A DNA stretch of 64,000 nt from Candidatus Colicola equi (GCA_018066175.1 JAGHRV010000019.1:1-64000), one strand, 5' to 3'; counted from the stretch's first letter, positions 50,423 through 59,833 are shown. Translations and numbers: made by a program. Notes: generated by a model not told the origin, from the sequence alone.

Positions 50423-52024
50423 ATGTTCAAAAAACTGTTTTTAGCGTCTATCGCAGCCCTTTCATTCTCGTTCGTTATGGCAGCTCCTGCTGATTCGAAT
50501 GAAGTTGGAACAGAGGAGCAATCTGAGGTTAAAGGTGTTCACCCCTTTAAACCGCAAGAAAGTGCATCCGATTCCATTACTCGCGTTAGTTTATTCCTTA
50601 CCGGTGGTTTTAACGTCTTTGATGGAGACTTCACCAGTGAGCAGAAGCATGCTGTTTATGCCCCAACTGTAGGTTTGGGTGTTGAATATCACTTCAATAG
50701 CACATGGGGATTGGCCTTGCAGTATCAATTCCGTCAACATGCTGTTTTCGGCAAAAGCGACAGAGATGCCGAGAAGTTATTGAAGGGCATGATGCACCAA
50801 GCAAGTGGATATATCACATTTGATATTTTCAACTGCTGGCGTCCTCAGAACAAATACAAACTGTTCGCTCTCAACCTCTTACTTGGTGGTGGTGCCGCAT
50901 GGTGGAAAAATGAGATTCAGTTCCCCGCAGGCGAATATAAGACACTTGCCGACGGAACACGTATTTGGGTAGATGACGCTAAGAAATTTAGAACTGCTGA
51001 GCAAACCCCTGACAAGATGAACAATTACAAATGCGTCGGTGTGTTCTTTGGTGGTGCCGAATTTGAGTTTAATGTATCACGTAGCGTATCTATTGGTATT
51101 AAGGCAGTGTATAACTACTTCGCTAACGACAAGTTAGATGGTCGTATCTTAGGTAACAACAATGATGGTATTTTTGATTGTGAAGCCATTTTGCGTTATA
51201 AGATTGACGCCGCCAAGCACTCTCATATTCGCAATATGTGTCATGAATCTCGCGTTCAGCCTAAACAAGAGCCTCAAGCCGTTGCTCCTACAACACCGGG
51301 CAAAGATACGATTATCATCATTCACAAGGATACCGTTGTTCTTAATCAGGTTATCAATCAAGTTATCCACGAAGTGGAGGCTCAGGAGCCGGATTACTTT
51401 ATTTACTTCAAGAATGACAAACATGACATCACTCCTGCCGGTTTAGTTACCGTTCATCAAGTTGGTTCACGTATGCAACGTGAGAACAACGATGAGTGTG
51501 CTGTTATCATCGGTTATTGTGACAATACCAACACCAGTGCATATAACAAGGCTCTTAGTGCTCGTCGTGCTAACAACGTAGCAAAGGAACTGAACACACA
51601 ATATGGCATTGATAAGAGTCGTTTGATGCCGATTGGCCGTGGTATCTTAGAGGGACGCGATCGTGGTTCATACGGACCTAACCGTCGTGTTGAAGTTCAC
51701 ATGATGAGCCGTGCTGACTTTGATAACATCCAGAACCAATTCGCTCAAATTAGCGAACAGGAGATGAATGATATGCTTAAGGATGCCGAAGAAGTAACGG
51801 TAGAGGAAGGCGTAACACTGAGCCGTTTAGCTCGCCGCTTCTATGACAACACCGATTGCTGGGTATATATCTACCTTGCTAACCGTGATGTTATGCCATC
51901 GCCTAATGCTTTGGAGGAAGGTACAGTCTTGCTGATGCCTACTCTTACTCCGGCACAAAAAATGATAACTAAAGAGCAAGCTGAGCGCCTGTTGAATAAC
52001 ATGGCGCCCAAGCAGGCTGAATAA
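50423..52024 (+). CDS. OmpA-family outer-membrane protein with C-terminal LysM-like region
   Basis: 533-residue protein. It has a signal peptide (LASIAALSFSFVMAAPAD), then an N-terminal beta-barrel-like region (residues about 50-260). The OmpA peptidoglycan-binding domain is at about 325-435: YFIYFKNDKHDITPAGL, IIGYCDNTNTSAYNKALSAR with its binding Asp, and GPNRRVEVHMM with the binding Arg. After it, VTLSRLARRFYDNTDCWVYI with GTVLLMPTL resembles a LysM fold, an extra wall-binding element. It probably tethers the outer membrane to peptidoglycan. tRNA-Met follows 26 nt downstream without its own promoter. Confidence 0.92.
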   Translation: MFKKLFLASIAALSFSFVMAAPADSNEVGTEEQSEVKGVHPFKPQESASDSITRVSLFLTGGFNVFDGDFTSEQKHAVYAPTVGLGVEYHFNSTWGLALQYQFRQHAVFGKSDRDAEKLLKGMMHQASGYITFDIFNCWRPQNKYKLFALNLLLGGGAAWWKNEIQFPAGEYKTLADGTRIWVDDAKKFRTAEQTPDKMNNYKCVGVFFGGAEFEFNVSRSVSIGIKAVYNYFANDKLDGRILGNNNDGIFDCEAILRYKIDAAKHSHIRNMCHESRVQPKQEPQAVAPTTPGKDTIIIIHKDTVVLNQVINQVIHEVEAQEPDYFIYFKNDKHDITPAGLVTVHQVGSRMQRENNDECAVIIGYCDNTNTSAYNKALSARRANNVAKELNTQYGIDKSRLMPIGRGILEGRDRGSYGPNRRVEVHMMSRADFDNIQNQFAQISEQEMNDMLKDAEEVTVEEGVTLSRLARRFYDNTDCWVYIYLANRDVMPSPNALEEGTVLLMPTLTPAQKMITKEQAERLLNNMAPKQAE

Positions 52025-52050
52025 TACGTTTGACGCACGTTACGCGTCGG

Positions 52051-52125
52051 GGTCTCTTAGCTCAGTTGGTTAGTAGCACCTGACTCATAATCAGGGGGTC
52101 CTTGGTTCAAGCCCAAGAGGGACCA
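52051..52125 (+). tRNA. tRNA-Met (anticodon CAT)
   Basis: Acceptor GGTCTCT (52051-52057) pairs with AGGGACC (52118-52124). The anticodon stem CCTGA/TCAGG encloses loop CTCATAA with anticodon CAT (52086-52088). The T arm is CTTGG/CCAAG, the discriminator A, and CCA is not encoded. The D arm reads GCTC...TAGC with one extra T compared with the usual GTTAGAGC, leaving three pairs. Similarity to elongator tRNA-Met favours that identity over lysidine-tRNA-Ile. No promoter is visible, so it is probably co-transcribed with the OmpA gene; a GACGC/GCGTC hairpin lies between them. Confidence 0.85.
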
Positions 52126-52128
52126 CAA

Positions 52129-52170
52129 AAAAAGTAATGCGATTTCCTTTCGGAAGTCGCATTACTTTTT
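52129..52170 (+). terminator. terminator of tRNA-Met (probably bidirectional)
   Basis: 14-bp stem AAAAAGTAATGCGA/TCGCATTACTTTTT extended by TTCC/GGAA, with flanking A and T runs. It lies between tRNA-Met and the convergent Wzc-like gene. Confidence 0.88.
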
Positions 52171-52191
52171 ACATCGGTAATTAGTTATACA

Positions 52192-53562
52192 TCATAACAT
52201 CTCCTCGCGGAAGATACGGAAGAAAAAGAAGAGTAATGGTAGCAGTAAACCAATCAGCACAGATGCTAATCCGGTGCGAATCAGATTAGGTGACACGATA
52301 TCTGCGGACATCTGAGCGCTCTCCAATACTTTAGCAGAGATAGCGGAGGAAGCTAATACAAGGTTATTTTCTTCACTCTTCTCAATTAGATACAAGTATT
52401 GTTCTTCCTTGGTTTGTGTATTACGTTTCATCTCAAGGTATGTGCGTTCCTGTTCCGGTAGTTGCGCCAAACGAGAAGCATAGATATTGATCTGTTCAGT
52501 CAGGTGTTTCTTGCGAGTCTGCGCAGCGGTGCGTGCCTCTTGGACTCCGGTAGTAATATGTGTGCGTTGGATGGTTAGCGAATTGTCAAGCGTCTGCACC
52601 AGCGGATTAGATTCGGTAGTGGACTCCAGCAGTTGAATACGTTTATCCACATTGCGGTTATACTCATTCACCATTGTATTGAGATTTCCACTTTTGAAGT
52701 CCGCATATAGCGCGCGCGGGGAATTATTGATATAAGGTGTTTGCAATTGGGTATCTAAGTCGTCTAATACACGCAACGTGAGATTGATATCCGCCAATTG
52801 TTGTTGGTAGTTCTCAATCTGGCTTTGGTACTCGGATGCCGTTTGATCTATATTAGTTATTTGATAGGTGCTTTTGTATATCTCCATCGTTGATTCAGCC
52901 TCATTGAGTTCGTCACGCAAGATAGAGAGTCGCTCATCCAGGAATGCTTGAGTTTGCATAGCAATGGCACTTTTATCCTTAAGAGAGGCCTCGTTATAGA
53001 GCGAAAGCAGCAAATCAATCATGGCCTCGGATTGATGTGGATTCTTGGTAATAATAGATAATGTGATCACTTGCGATTCGCGAGAGAGACGTTCCACTTT
53101 CAGTTGACGCAGCATAAGGTCAATCATCACTTCTTGTGGGAAGACAGTGATGCGATATTTAGTGTCGTCCATCGTTTGCTTATACACTTTTTTCTTGACT
53201 TGCGGTTCATATTGAAAAGCGAACTCGGGCGTAGGATAGACAGGTACCCATTTGAGGTGATGACGTTCCTCAACAATGTAGTTTAGATGCAAGCTATCCA
53301 CCACTTGACGCATCAAGTCACGGGAAGTGAGAGCTCTAACTTCATCAAGAGCCTGTTTATTAGCATTCTCACCCATTATTTTCATCATCTGACCTTGTTG
53401 GGAGTCCCTATCAGTGGTGCGCAACATGATGGCAGCACTTACTTTACGTTTAGGTGTAGAGGCAGCAAAAGAAAAAGCCCCAACGATAATGCATAGTACA
53501 ACGCTGACAACGAACCATAAACGATTCGTCCAGCACCAACGGATTATTTCTCTTATATTCAT
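52192..53562 (-). CDS. Wzc/GumC-like polysaccharide co-polymerase without kinase domain
   Basis: 456-residue inner-membrane protein. The first helix is near residue 15 (LWFVVSVVLCIIVGAFSFA) and the last near 430 (GLASVLIGLLLPLLFFFF). A long periplasmic coiled coil lies between (about 190-400). This is the PCP-2a layout, but the protein stops after the second helix with no Walker motifs or tyrosine-rich tail. Export of polysaccharide through the Wza-like protein encoded just upstream is the likely role. A separate kinase, if any, is not in the window. Confidence 0.87.
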   Translation of the reverse strand: MNIREIIRWCWTNRLWFVVSVVLCIIVGAFSFAASTPKRKVSAAIMLRTTDRDSQQGQMMKIMGENANKQALDEVRALTSRDLMRQVVDSLHLNYIVEERHHLKWVPVYPTPEFAFQYEPQVKKKVYKQTMDDTKYRITVFPQEVMIDLMLRQLKVERLSRESQVITLSIITKNPHQSEAMIDLLLSLYNEASLKDKSAIAMQTQAFLDERLSILRDELNEAESTMEIYKSTYQITNIDQTASEYQSQIENYQQQLADINLTLRVLDDLDTQLQTPYINNSPRALYADFKSGNLNTMVNEYNRNVDKRIQLLESTTESNPLVQTLDNSLTIQRTHITTGVQEARTAAQTRKKHLTEQINIYASRLAQLPEQERTYLEMKRNTQTKEEQYLYLIEKSEENNLVLASSAISAKVLESAQMSADIVSPNLIRTGLASVLIGLLLPLLFFFFRIFREEML

Positions 53563-53573
53563 AGCAGTAATGA

Positions 53574-54203
53574 TTATTTGTTAGATGAAACGGCACGAAG
53601 TGGACGCACATTAACTACGTCGCCTTTGATTAGGTAATAACATGGAGATTGGAAGACTTCCGACGAAGATAGGTCAAGTATATACTTAACGACCTGATTA
53701 TCCTGCTTGCGCAACACTTCCACAGCATTGATGCGAGCGTTGGGAGTCAATCCATTAACGACACCCAAAGCATCAAAGATAGAGATCGGTTTATTTACAC
53801 CTATCCTTTGCGGTTGCTTGACCTCTCCTAAGACCACAACGGCTGCATTAAGGAAGGACACTTCCACGAAAGCGTTCTGCAAGTTGTTTTGCAGTTTATC
53901 CATGATCACTTCCTCTACCTGATTGAGAGTGAGCCCCAAAACGGAGATAGCACCTAAGGTTGGCAATTCAATTTGCCCTTTTGTATCTACCATATAGGTA
54001 TTGGTAGCCGTGGTAAAGGGTGCCACGGCTGTTTGACTGAGCGCCTGAATAGCAATATGCAACTCATCTCCGACTTCAATAATGATTTCAGGATAAGCAG
54101 GTTGTTGAGAGGCAGAAGCAGGTCCCTGCAGTAAGGTCATTTGTTTAACCGATGTACACGAAGTTAACAAAAGCAATAGAAAGCAATACAATAGATTTTT
54201 CAT
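53574..54203 (-). CDS. Wza-like polysaccharide export lipoprotein
   Basis: 209-residue outer-membrane lipoprotein (YCFLLLLLTSCTSVKQM). The Poly_export opening is EIIIEVGDELHIAIQAL and the block QIELPTLGAISVLGLTLNQV follows. An SLBB-like second part (VVVLGEVKQPQRIGVNKPI) completes it. The start at 54203 is chosen because it begins the lipoprotein signal; the upstream ATG at 54266 overlaps the preceding gene. It is placed between the WecA-like and Wzc-like genes. Confidence 0.9.
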   Translation of the reverse strand: MKNLLYCFLLLLLTSCTSVKQMTLLQGPASASQQPAYPEIIIEVGDELHIAIQALSQTAVAPFTTATNTYMVDTKGQIELPTLGAISVLGLTLNQVEEVIMDKLQNNLQNAFVEVSFLNAAVVVLGEVKQPQRIGVNKPISIFDALGVVNGLTPNARINAVEVLRKQDNQVVKYILDLSSSEVFQSPCYYLIKGDVVNVRPLRAVSSNK

Positions 54204-54210
54204 ATTATTA

Positions 54211-55446
54211 CTATTTAAATTTTTCTTTCTTATATCCATGATCCTCGAATTCTTGATTTGTATCATATGCGCGATAATCCATCAATTGACGCACATGATA
54301 CCACCAACGAGTTTCCTTGGGATGGGACAGGGAAGCCTTTGCATAGATGCGCTGTTTGAGGTCAGGATGGGATGTACAATAAGCCAATGCCCAAGTGGTT
54401 CCTCCAATCACGATGAAGGCAGTCAGTAGAACGATGTATAACTGCCATTCAATGTTAACACCAAACTTATATGATAAGTACCACGCGGTCGTTACGAATA
54501 GTCCTAATACCACTTCCGACAAGGATGTAAAGATATGGCTAAACCCTAATTCTATGAACAAGTGGTGCAAGTGAGTTTTGTCGGGTACAAAGGGCGATTT
54601 GCGTCGAGCTATGCGGCTGCACATTACCCGTACCGTATCAAAAACAGGCACAGAGACAACAGCCAATAGCATGGCAATGGTATTCATTCCGATAGTTTCC
54701 ATTTGATTATTAGCTAAGCCTTGATTGGCCATGATACGAATCACGAACCAAGACACCAACAATCCCATGACCATAGTGCCTCCGTCCCCTATGAACATGC
54801 AACTCTTGCGACCGAATATATTATGTAATGAGAAGGTAATGAGCGAACCAACAAAGCAGAAAGCAAGGGCCGCGTCAGTAGGATCACCCATTTTATAGAA
54901 AATAGTGCCTAATAGGATATTGCATACAATGCAAAGAAGACTGCTTAGTCCATTAACTCCATCTATCATATTAAAGGCATTGATTAACCCCACCCCCACA
55001 AACACCGTGAGCGGAACGCCCCAAAGCCATGAGAAGGAGTAGATTCCCCATAAACCATGGAAAGAATCAATACACATGCCAGAACCATAAACAAGCCCGA
55101 CAATGGTTAGCGCCTCTATGAAAGCCCTTAGACCGGCGCTGATACCAAGTACATCGTCAATGGAGCCAACATAAAGCATCACCATACAAGCCAGCATAAC
55201 CGGTAACAGATTCTTAGATTCCGGGAAAAGGCATGCCGCTAAAATAATTCCAATGGTAAGCCCAAAGAAAACGGCCAATCCGCCTAAGAAAGGAATGGGT
55301 TGCTTTTGCAATTTGCGTGCATCCGGAACATCCTCCAAGTGCTTAATCTTAGCAATCTTAAGAATACGGAAAAATATCCATTGCACTGCAATCAAGGATA
55401 ACAGAGCACAACAAAATAGTTTCAATATGGTATGTATTCCAAACAT
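54211..55446 (-). CDS. WecA/MraY-family phosphoglycosyl transferase (initiating enzyme)
   Basis: 411-residue polytopic enzyme that loads the first sugar phosphate on undecaprenyl phosphate. LINAFNMIDGVNGLSSLLC and the GRKSCMFIGDGGTMVMGLL motif carry the catalytic Asp residues. DKTHLHHLFIELGFSH is the HxHH sugar-recognition motif of the WecA/RgpG branch. It is the first gene after its promoter; export genes follow. Confidence 0.92.
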   Translation of the reverse strand: MFGIHTILKLFCCALLSLIAVQWIFFRILKIAKIKHLEDVPDARKLQKQPIPFLGGLAVFFGLTIGIILAACLFPESKNLLPVMLACMVMLYVGSIDDVLGISAGLRAFIEALTIVGLVYGSGMCIDSFHGLWGIYSFSWLWGVPLTVFVGVGLINAFNMIDGVNGLSSLLCIVCNILLGTIFYKMGDPTDAALAFCFVGSLITFSLHNIFGRKSCMFIGDGGTMVMGLLVSWFVIRIMANQGLANNQMETIGMNTIAMLLAVVSVPVFDTVRVMCSRIARRKSPFVPDKTHLHHLFIELGFSHIFTSLSEVVLGLFVTTAWYLSYKFGVNIEWQLYIVLLTAFIVIGGTTWALAYCTSHPDLKQRIYAKASLSHPKETRWWYHVRQLMDYRAYDTNQEFEDHGYKKEKFK

Positions 55447-55465
55447 AAATAATTATTTTTCGCTA

Positions 55466-55497
55466 CAAAGGTACTATTTTTTTTGTATGTATGCAAA
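55466..55497 (-). promoter_or_regulatory. promoter of the WecA-like / export operon
   Basis: -7 TACCTTTG (55466-55473), 20-nt spacer, -33 TTTG (55494-55497), extended as TTTGCATACAT. It lies just after the stop of the upstream glycosyltransferase gene. Confidence 0.87.
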
Positions 55498-55508
55498 TAA
55501 AAACACAA

Positions 55509-56666
55509 TTATTTATCATAATCCTGCAATTTCGATTCCCATGTATAATGTTGTTTGACCAAATTGTATCCTGCTTGACCTATTGCATTACGTTTATCCG
55601 GATTTTTCATGAGACAGAGAATAGCCGCAGTTATCTCATCAACAGTATCAGCAACTATTGCATGCTCGGCGTTTTTTAACTCAGGTATGGCTTGTGCAAT
55701 AAGCGACGTAAGCACTACTGGAGTGCCACAGCCCATAGCGGCTAATACTTTATTTTGGATTCCTGCAGCAATCGAGACCATAGCAACCATGACGCATGAA
55801 TCCTGAATCGCCGTTTGAATATCTTCCACAAAACCAGTTACCACTACATGTTCTGATGCTAATGCTTTTATCTTAGGAGGCGGTTCGCTGCCTATAATAT
55901 GGAACACGGCATTAGGTTGTTGTTGCAAAATAAGCGGGAAGACCTGCTTGACAAAACGAAGCACGGCATCCTGATTTTGAAGTGTCCGCATATTGCCTAC
56001 GAAACAAATTTTATTAGGGTCATACATTGTTGGGCACTCGGGCAATGATTTCACTCCATTTGTTTTAAACACCAACGACCTAGATAATGGACATAATGCC
56101 TGCAAATAATCTATATCTCGTTGCGACACCAATACCACTTTGGGGAACGCCTTGGTTACCCATATCTCATATTGCTGAATACGCAGTTGTTCCAATTTAT
56201 ATATCCACTGCATCAGCCCTCCTCCTTTAGCATGCTCTGCCAAGGCATAAGTTTTAGATAGCGCATCGGTCATTTCAACAATAGACTGTTGTTGCAATCC
56301 TAACTGCTCCAGATAGGGAGTCATCCGCAGCAAATGAGCAACATACTTATCCGGATGTTCTTTCTCAATTACCTCTTGCAGAACACGCATGAAAGTAGCC
56401 GAATGGTAATAGCCACACTGCATGGGCTTGCCTATAAGGTAATAGATGAGCGAAAAGAAATATGCTCTCACCTTACTAAATGTCACGCAGTAGATGGAAT
56501 CATATAACTTAGCAGCCTTAGACAAATCCGGTTTGGGTGGTGCAAAAGAAACTAAGCACAGCGAGTGTCCTTGTGCCTTTAGGTAACGCGCCACATTATT
56601 GATACGAAGCACGTCGCCACCATTTTCGGGGAATGGGAATCGCGGTGTCAGGATACAGATTTTCAT
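55509..56666 (-). CDS. glycosyltransferase, GT4-like (GT-B fold)
   Basis: 385-residue GT-B enzyme. The N-terminus ILTPRFPFPENGGDVLRI is the glycine-rich acceptor loop. In the C-terminal half, KICFVGNMRTLQNQDAVLRF, the nucleotide-sugar region IQNKVLAAMGCGTPVVLT and PELKNAEHAIVAD are typical of the GT4 family. It is the last gene of the upstream polysaccharide block. Sugar and linkage unknown. Confidence 0.87.
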   Translation of the reverse strand: MKICILTPRFPFPENGGDVLRINNVARYLKAQGHSLCLVSFAPPKPDLSKAAKLYDSIYCVTFSKVRAYFFSLIYYLIGKPMQCGYYHSATFMRVLQEVIEKEHPDKYVAHLLRMTPYLEQLGLQQQSIVEMTDALSKTYALAEHAKGGGLMQWIYKLEQLRIQQYEIWVTKAFPKVVLVSQRDIDYLQALCPLSRSLVFKTNGVKSLPECPTMYDPNKICFVGNMRTLQNQDAVLRFVKQVFPLILQQQPNAVFHIIGSEPPPKIKALASEHVVVTGFVEDIQTAIQDSCVMVAMVSIAAGIQNKVLAAMGCGTPVVLTSLIAQAIPELKNAEHAIVADTVDEITAAILCLMKNPDKRNAIGQAGYNLVKQHYTWESKLQDYDK

Positions 56667-56674
56667 ACGATTGA

Positions 56675-57676
56675 TTACATTATTTTAGCAAAATAAGCGC
56701 ATTTCCTTAATAGTCTCACTATGCCATAACACAAGAGGAAAATTACCAATTCTATAGTGAATAACTTAACACAAGGCAAGGCCCAATCATATTGCTCTAT
56801 GTGTACTACTTTGAATAGTACATTTAAGAAAACAGGGTGTATAAGATATATGCCGAAGCAGCACTTGCCTATTGTTTTCCAGCAGAGACTATTGATTGGA
56901 AGCATCTTAACAAAAACAAAGACGGAAATAACCCATACGACATCCATAATGTCTTGCTTGCCCGGAACACACCATCCCAATCTGCCTTTTATTACCAAAT
57001 AAGCGACACTACATAAAATACCTATTATGGGTATCCATATTTGTGAACGGGTAAGATTACAATATCTATGCAGGTAGTACCCCATAGGATAAAGACATAA
57101 ATAAATTGGATATTTTATATAACTTGTAAACTTTTCAGGGAACCAATAAGACAATGTGTATAGTCCAAAACTCATTACAAATAATGCTCCAATCAAATAT
57201 AATAGGTCTTTTTGAGAACTATGATTGATAAAGACTTTGAATAATGGCGTAAGAATATACAATCCCAATAGCATGTACAGATACCACATGTGTGTCCAGC
57301 AATCACCTGTTATAAGATTGGTGATGGAGTTTACTATTTTTTGACTCAATGTCAAATCCTGTGCTACATATTGCTCCATAAAGCACATGGGAAGACCGAA
57401 GATTAGAAGCACTTGTATGATGCGCCAACAATACTTTTTGAAAATAACAGGATAAGATATCTCACGTTCGGGCGCTAACAGTAAAGAGCCACTAATGAGA
57501 ATAAAGAGATAAACGCTTGGAGTATTCTCGAAAAAAGAATATACGTAGTATCCTGCATCTCCTTGACATAATCCTAATGTTGAGAGATACATAGCACTCG
57601 TATGCTGAGCGATGATAAATAAGATGGCTATGAAGCGTAGGACATCCAAATAAGGTATATACTCTGTAGGTTTCAT
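56675..57676 (-). CDS. acyltransferase family 3 membrane protein (O-acetylase-like)
   Basis: 333-residue protein of the Acyl_transf_3 family with about ten membrane helices. The start at 57676 (MKPTEYIPYLDVLRFIAILF) gives the canonical first helix with the conserved Arg. The His in IIAQHTSAMY is the expected catalytic residue. The upstream ATG at 57745 overlaps the preceding gene. It probably O-acetylates the exopolysaccharide. Confidence 0.88.
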   Translation of the reverse strand: MKPTEYIPYLDVLRFIAILFIIAQHTSAMYLSTLGLCQGDAGYYVYSFFENTPSVYLFILISGSLLLAPEREISYPVIFKKYCWRIIQVLLIFGLPMCFMEQYVAQDLTLSQKIVNSITNLITGDCWTHMWYLYMLLGLYILTPLFKVFINHSSQKDLLYLIGALFVMSFGLYTLSYWFPEKFTSYIKYPIYLCLYPMGYYLHRYCNLTRSQIWIPIIGILCSVAYLVIKGRLGWCVPGKQDIMDVVWVISVFVFVKMLPINSLCWKTIGKCCFGIYLIHPVFLNVLFKVVHIEQYDWALPCVKLFTIELVIFLLCYGIVRLLRKCAYFAKIM

Positions 57677-57677
57677 A

Positions 57678-58655
57678 TCATTTATTTCGTTTTTGCATAA
57701 AGGATTGAATACAATGTATAATATCTTGCTCATTGTATGTATCAACAGCGGTACCTATTCCTAATTGTGCAACTTTTTGGGCGAGGAAGGTATCGCGTGA
57801 AACAATGATAGGAACATGGAAATATTGTGCCTCATAAAGTTTGTTGGGTTCTGCATAACGCACATTTGTAATATGTTGGTCATAAGTACAGATAAGGACA
57901 TCAGTTTGATCATAGATGGATGGCAAATCTTCAGGATTATTAAATCTGCCATGTAAGAATATATTGCTGCGCGGTTTTAATTCACCAAACGACGGCATAA
58001 TATTTCCAAATATATGAAATTCATGTTGCGGATAATGCTCTGCACCGACTTCAATAAATCGGCGTATTGTAGCATATCGTGCCGAACCGACAAAAGAAAA
58101 ACTCAAATGGTGCGGGTCGGCAACACGAGTACGTGTGTATGGAGGAGTTGCCGGATTCAATTTATTGGGAATCAGTTGCACATTATTAGGTTGGATACCA
58201 TTGAAATGGTATTGCAAGAATCCTTCGGAAGTAAGATATGCCACTTTGGCATGACGAATAATACAACGATCAATGCCGTTGAGTATAGCACAAATAAGAC
58301 GATTATGCATCTCAGTCTGCATCAAATCGCACTCTTCATATAGATATGGTTTACGAGATAATAGGCAATAGATAAGGGCTATATCCAATCCGGATAAATA
58401 GAAAACGCAATCATCTTGCTGATGTATTGAAAGCACTTTTTTTATTCCGTCTGTATAGATACGAAGGCGTTCCCAATAACGACACGAGGAAATAGAACCA
58501 ATCGTGTGAATTGGATAAATGGCTTTGGAATCCGGTTGTTCTCCATCACGCATAAATCCGTAGAACTCGATGGTGTTCCCTTGAGCAATCAATTCTTCTG
58601 CTCGATTGCGATAATGAGAATTGTTTATACTATTGGCAATATAAATGATTTTCAT
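57678..58655 (-). CDS. glycosyltransferase (GT-B, family 4-like)
   Basis: 325-residue predicted glycosyltransferase. The beginning IIYIANSINNSHYRNRAEEL and the later SFVGSARYATIRRFIEVG with PNKLYEAQYFHVPIIVSRD fit the GT-B fold (N-terminal acceptor domain, C-terminal donor domain). Conservation is weaker than in the gene at 55509, so the exact family is uncertain. It sits between wecB and the acyltransferase with very short gaps. Confidence 0.75.
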   Translation of the reverse strand: MKIIYIANSINNSHYRNRAEELIAQGNTIEFYGFMRDGEQPDSKAIYPIHTIGSISSCRYWERLRIYTDGIKKVLSIHQQDDCVFYLSGLDIALIYCLLSRKPYLYEECDLMQTEMHNRLICAILNGIDRCIIRHAKVAYLTSEGFLQYHFNGIQPNNVQLIPNKLNPATPPYTRTRVADPHHLSFSFVGSARYATIRRFIEVGAEHYPQHEFHIFGNIMPSFGELKPRSNIFLHGRFNNPEDLPSIYDQTDVLICTYDQHITNVRYAEPNKLYEAQYFHVPIIVSRDTFLAQKVAQLGIGTAVDTYNEQDIIHCIQSFMQKRNK

Positions 58656-59833
58656 AACAGATATTTCACAATGCGTTCACAAGCGCGCCCATCACCATAA
58701 GGGTTAACGGCTTGCGACATATTATTATAGGCAACTTCGTCGTCTAATAAAGTACTAACCTCGGACATGATTTTATCATAATCTGTGCCAACCAGATGCA
58801 CCGTACCGGACTCTAAAGCTTCGGGGCGTTCAGTGGTGTCACGCATCACAAGTACAGGTTTCCCTAATCCGGGGGCTTCCTCTTGTATGCCACCAGAATC
58901 GGTGAGGACGATGGTGGATTTTTCCATCAAATACACAAACTCCACGTATTGTAAAGGCTCAATAAAGAAGAAATTCTTATGTGATTTATTGCATATTGAA
59001 GATTGATGGTTGCATATTTCTTCCTTGCCAAATACCTCGGCAATAGGTTGGCGGACATTGGGATTGAGGTGCATCGGATAGACAAAATCGACATCGGGGT
59101 ATTTCTCTGATAGATCCTTCATGGCAGTACACATACGGATAAATCCATCCCCGAAGTTTTCACGGCGGTGACCGGTGATGAGGATAAGTCTTTTACCATT
59201 AGACAAACGAGAAATATCATATCCGGCTTTAAATAACACCTGCTCCTGCTCCTTTTGCAAATCCACGTCGTTCTTCAAGCGTTCTACAATCATGTAGAGT
59301 GCATCAATTACGGTATTACCAGTAATAAGAATATGCTCTTCGCTTACATTCTCGCGCAATAAATTTTGTTTGGACAACGGCGTAGGTGCAAAATGATAAG
59401 TGGCAATACGGCTCGTAATTTGTCTATTCATCTCTTCCGGCCAAGGGCTATAGATATTACCTGTCCGCAGTCCGGCTTCCACATGAGCAACAGGAATCTG
59501 CTGATAGAAAGCCGCTAATGCAGCTGCCGTGGAAGTAGTTGTGTCACCATGCACTAGTACCATATCGGGGTTTACTTCTTTTAGCACATCACGCAAACCT
59601 ATTAAAACGCGTGAGGTGACATCGTATAAGTCTTGTCCTTGTTGCATTATATTCAAATCATAGTCCGGAGTAATATTGAATATCTGCAATACCTGATCCA
59701 ACATTTGGCGATGTTGTCCTGTTACACAAACTATGGTCTTAAACTCATTTGGATATTGTTTAAGTTTATGGACCAAGGGACACATTTTAATTGCCTCGGG
59801 TCGCGTGCCAAAGATGAGTAATATTGTTTTCAT
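58652..59833 (-). CDS. wecB: UDP-N-acetylglucosamine 2-epimerase (non-hydrolysing)
   Basis: Converts UDP-GlcNAc to UDP-ManNAc for polysaccharide synthesis. LIFGTRPEAIKMCPLVHKL, VHGDTTTSTAAALAAFY, HVEAGLRTGN, TGHRRENFGDG and LTDSGGIQEEAPGLGKPVLV are present. An unusual insert (about residues 269-285, ICNHQSSICNKSHK) comes before FFFIEPLQYVEFV, where other WecB proteins are short; it is encoded by a 21-bp direct repeat. Length is 393 residues. It overlaps the next glycosyltransferase gene. Confidence 0.94.
   Translation of the reverse strand: MKTILLIFGTRPEAIKMCPLVHKLKQYPNEFKTIVCVTGQHRQMLDQVLQIFNITPDYDLNIMQQGQDLYDVTSRVLIGLRDVLKEVNPDMVLVHGDTTTSTAAALAAFYQQIPVAHVEAGLRTGNIYSPWPEEMNRQITSRIATYHFAPTPLSKQNLLRENVSEEHILITGNTVIDALYMIVERLKNDVDLQKEQEQVLFKAGYDISRLSNGKRLILITGHRRENFGDGFIRMCTAMKDLSEKYPDVDFVYPMHLNPNVRQPIAEVFGKEEICNHQSSICNKSHKNFFFIEPLQYVEFVYLMEKSTIVLTDSGGIQEEAPGLGKPVLVMRDTTERPEALESGTVHLVGTDYDKIMSEVSTLLDDEVAYNNMSQAVNPYGDGRACERIVKYLL
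58989..59017. repeat. 21-bp-period direct repeat inside wecB
   Basis: TTGCATAT occurs at 58989-58996 and 59010-59017 (21 bp apart), with ATTGAAGATTGATGG between. It encodes the extra ICNHQSSICN segment in WecB. Confidence 0.75.
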
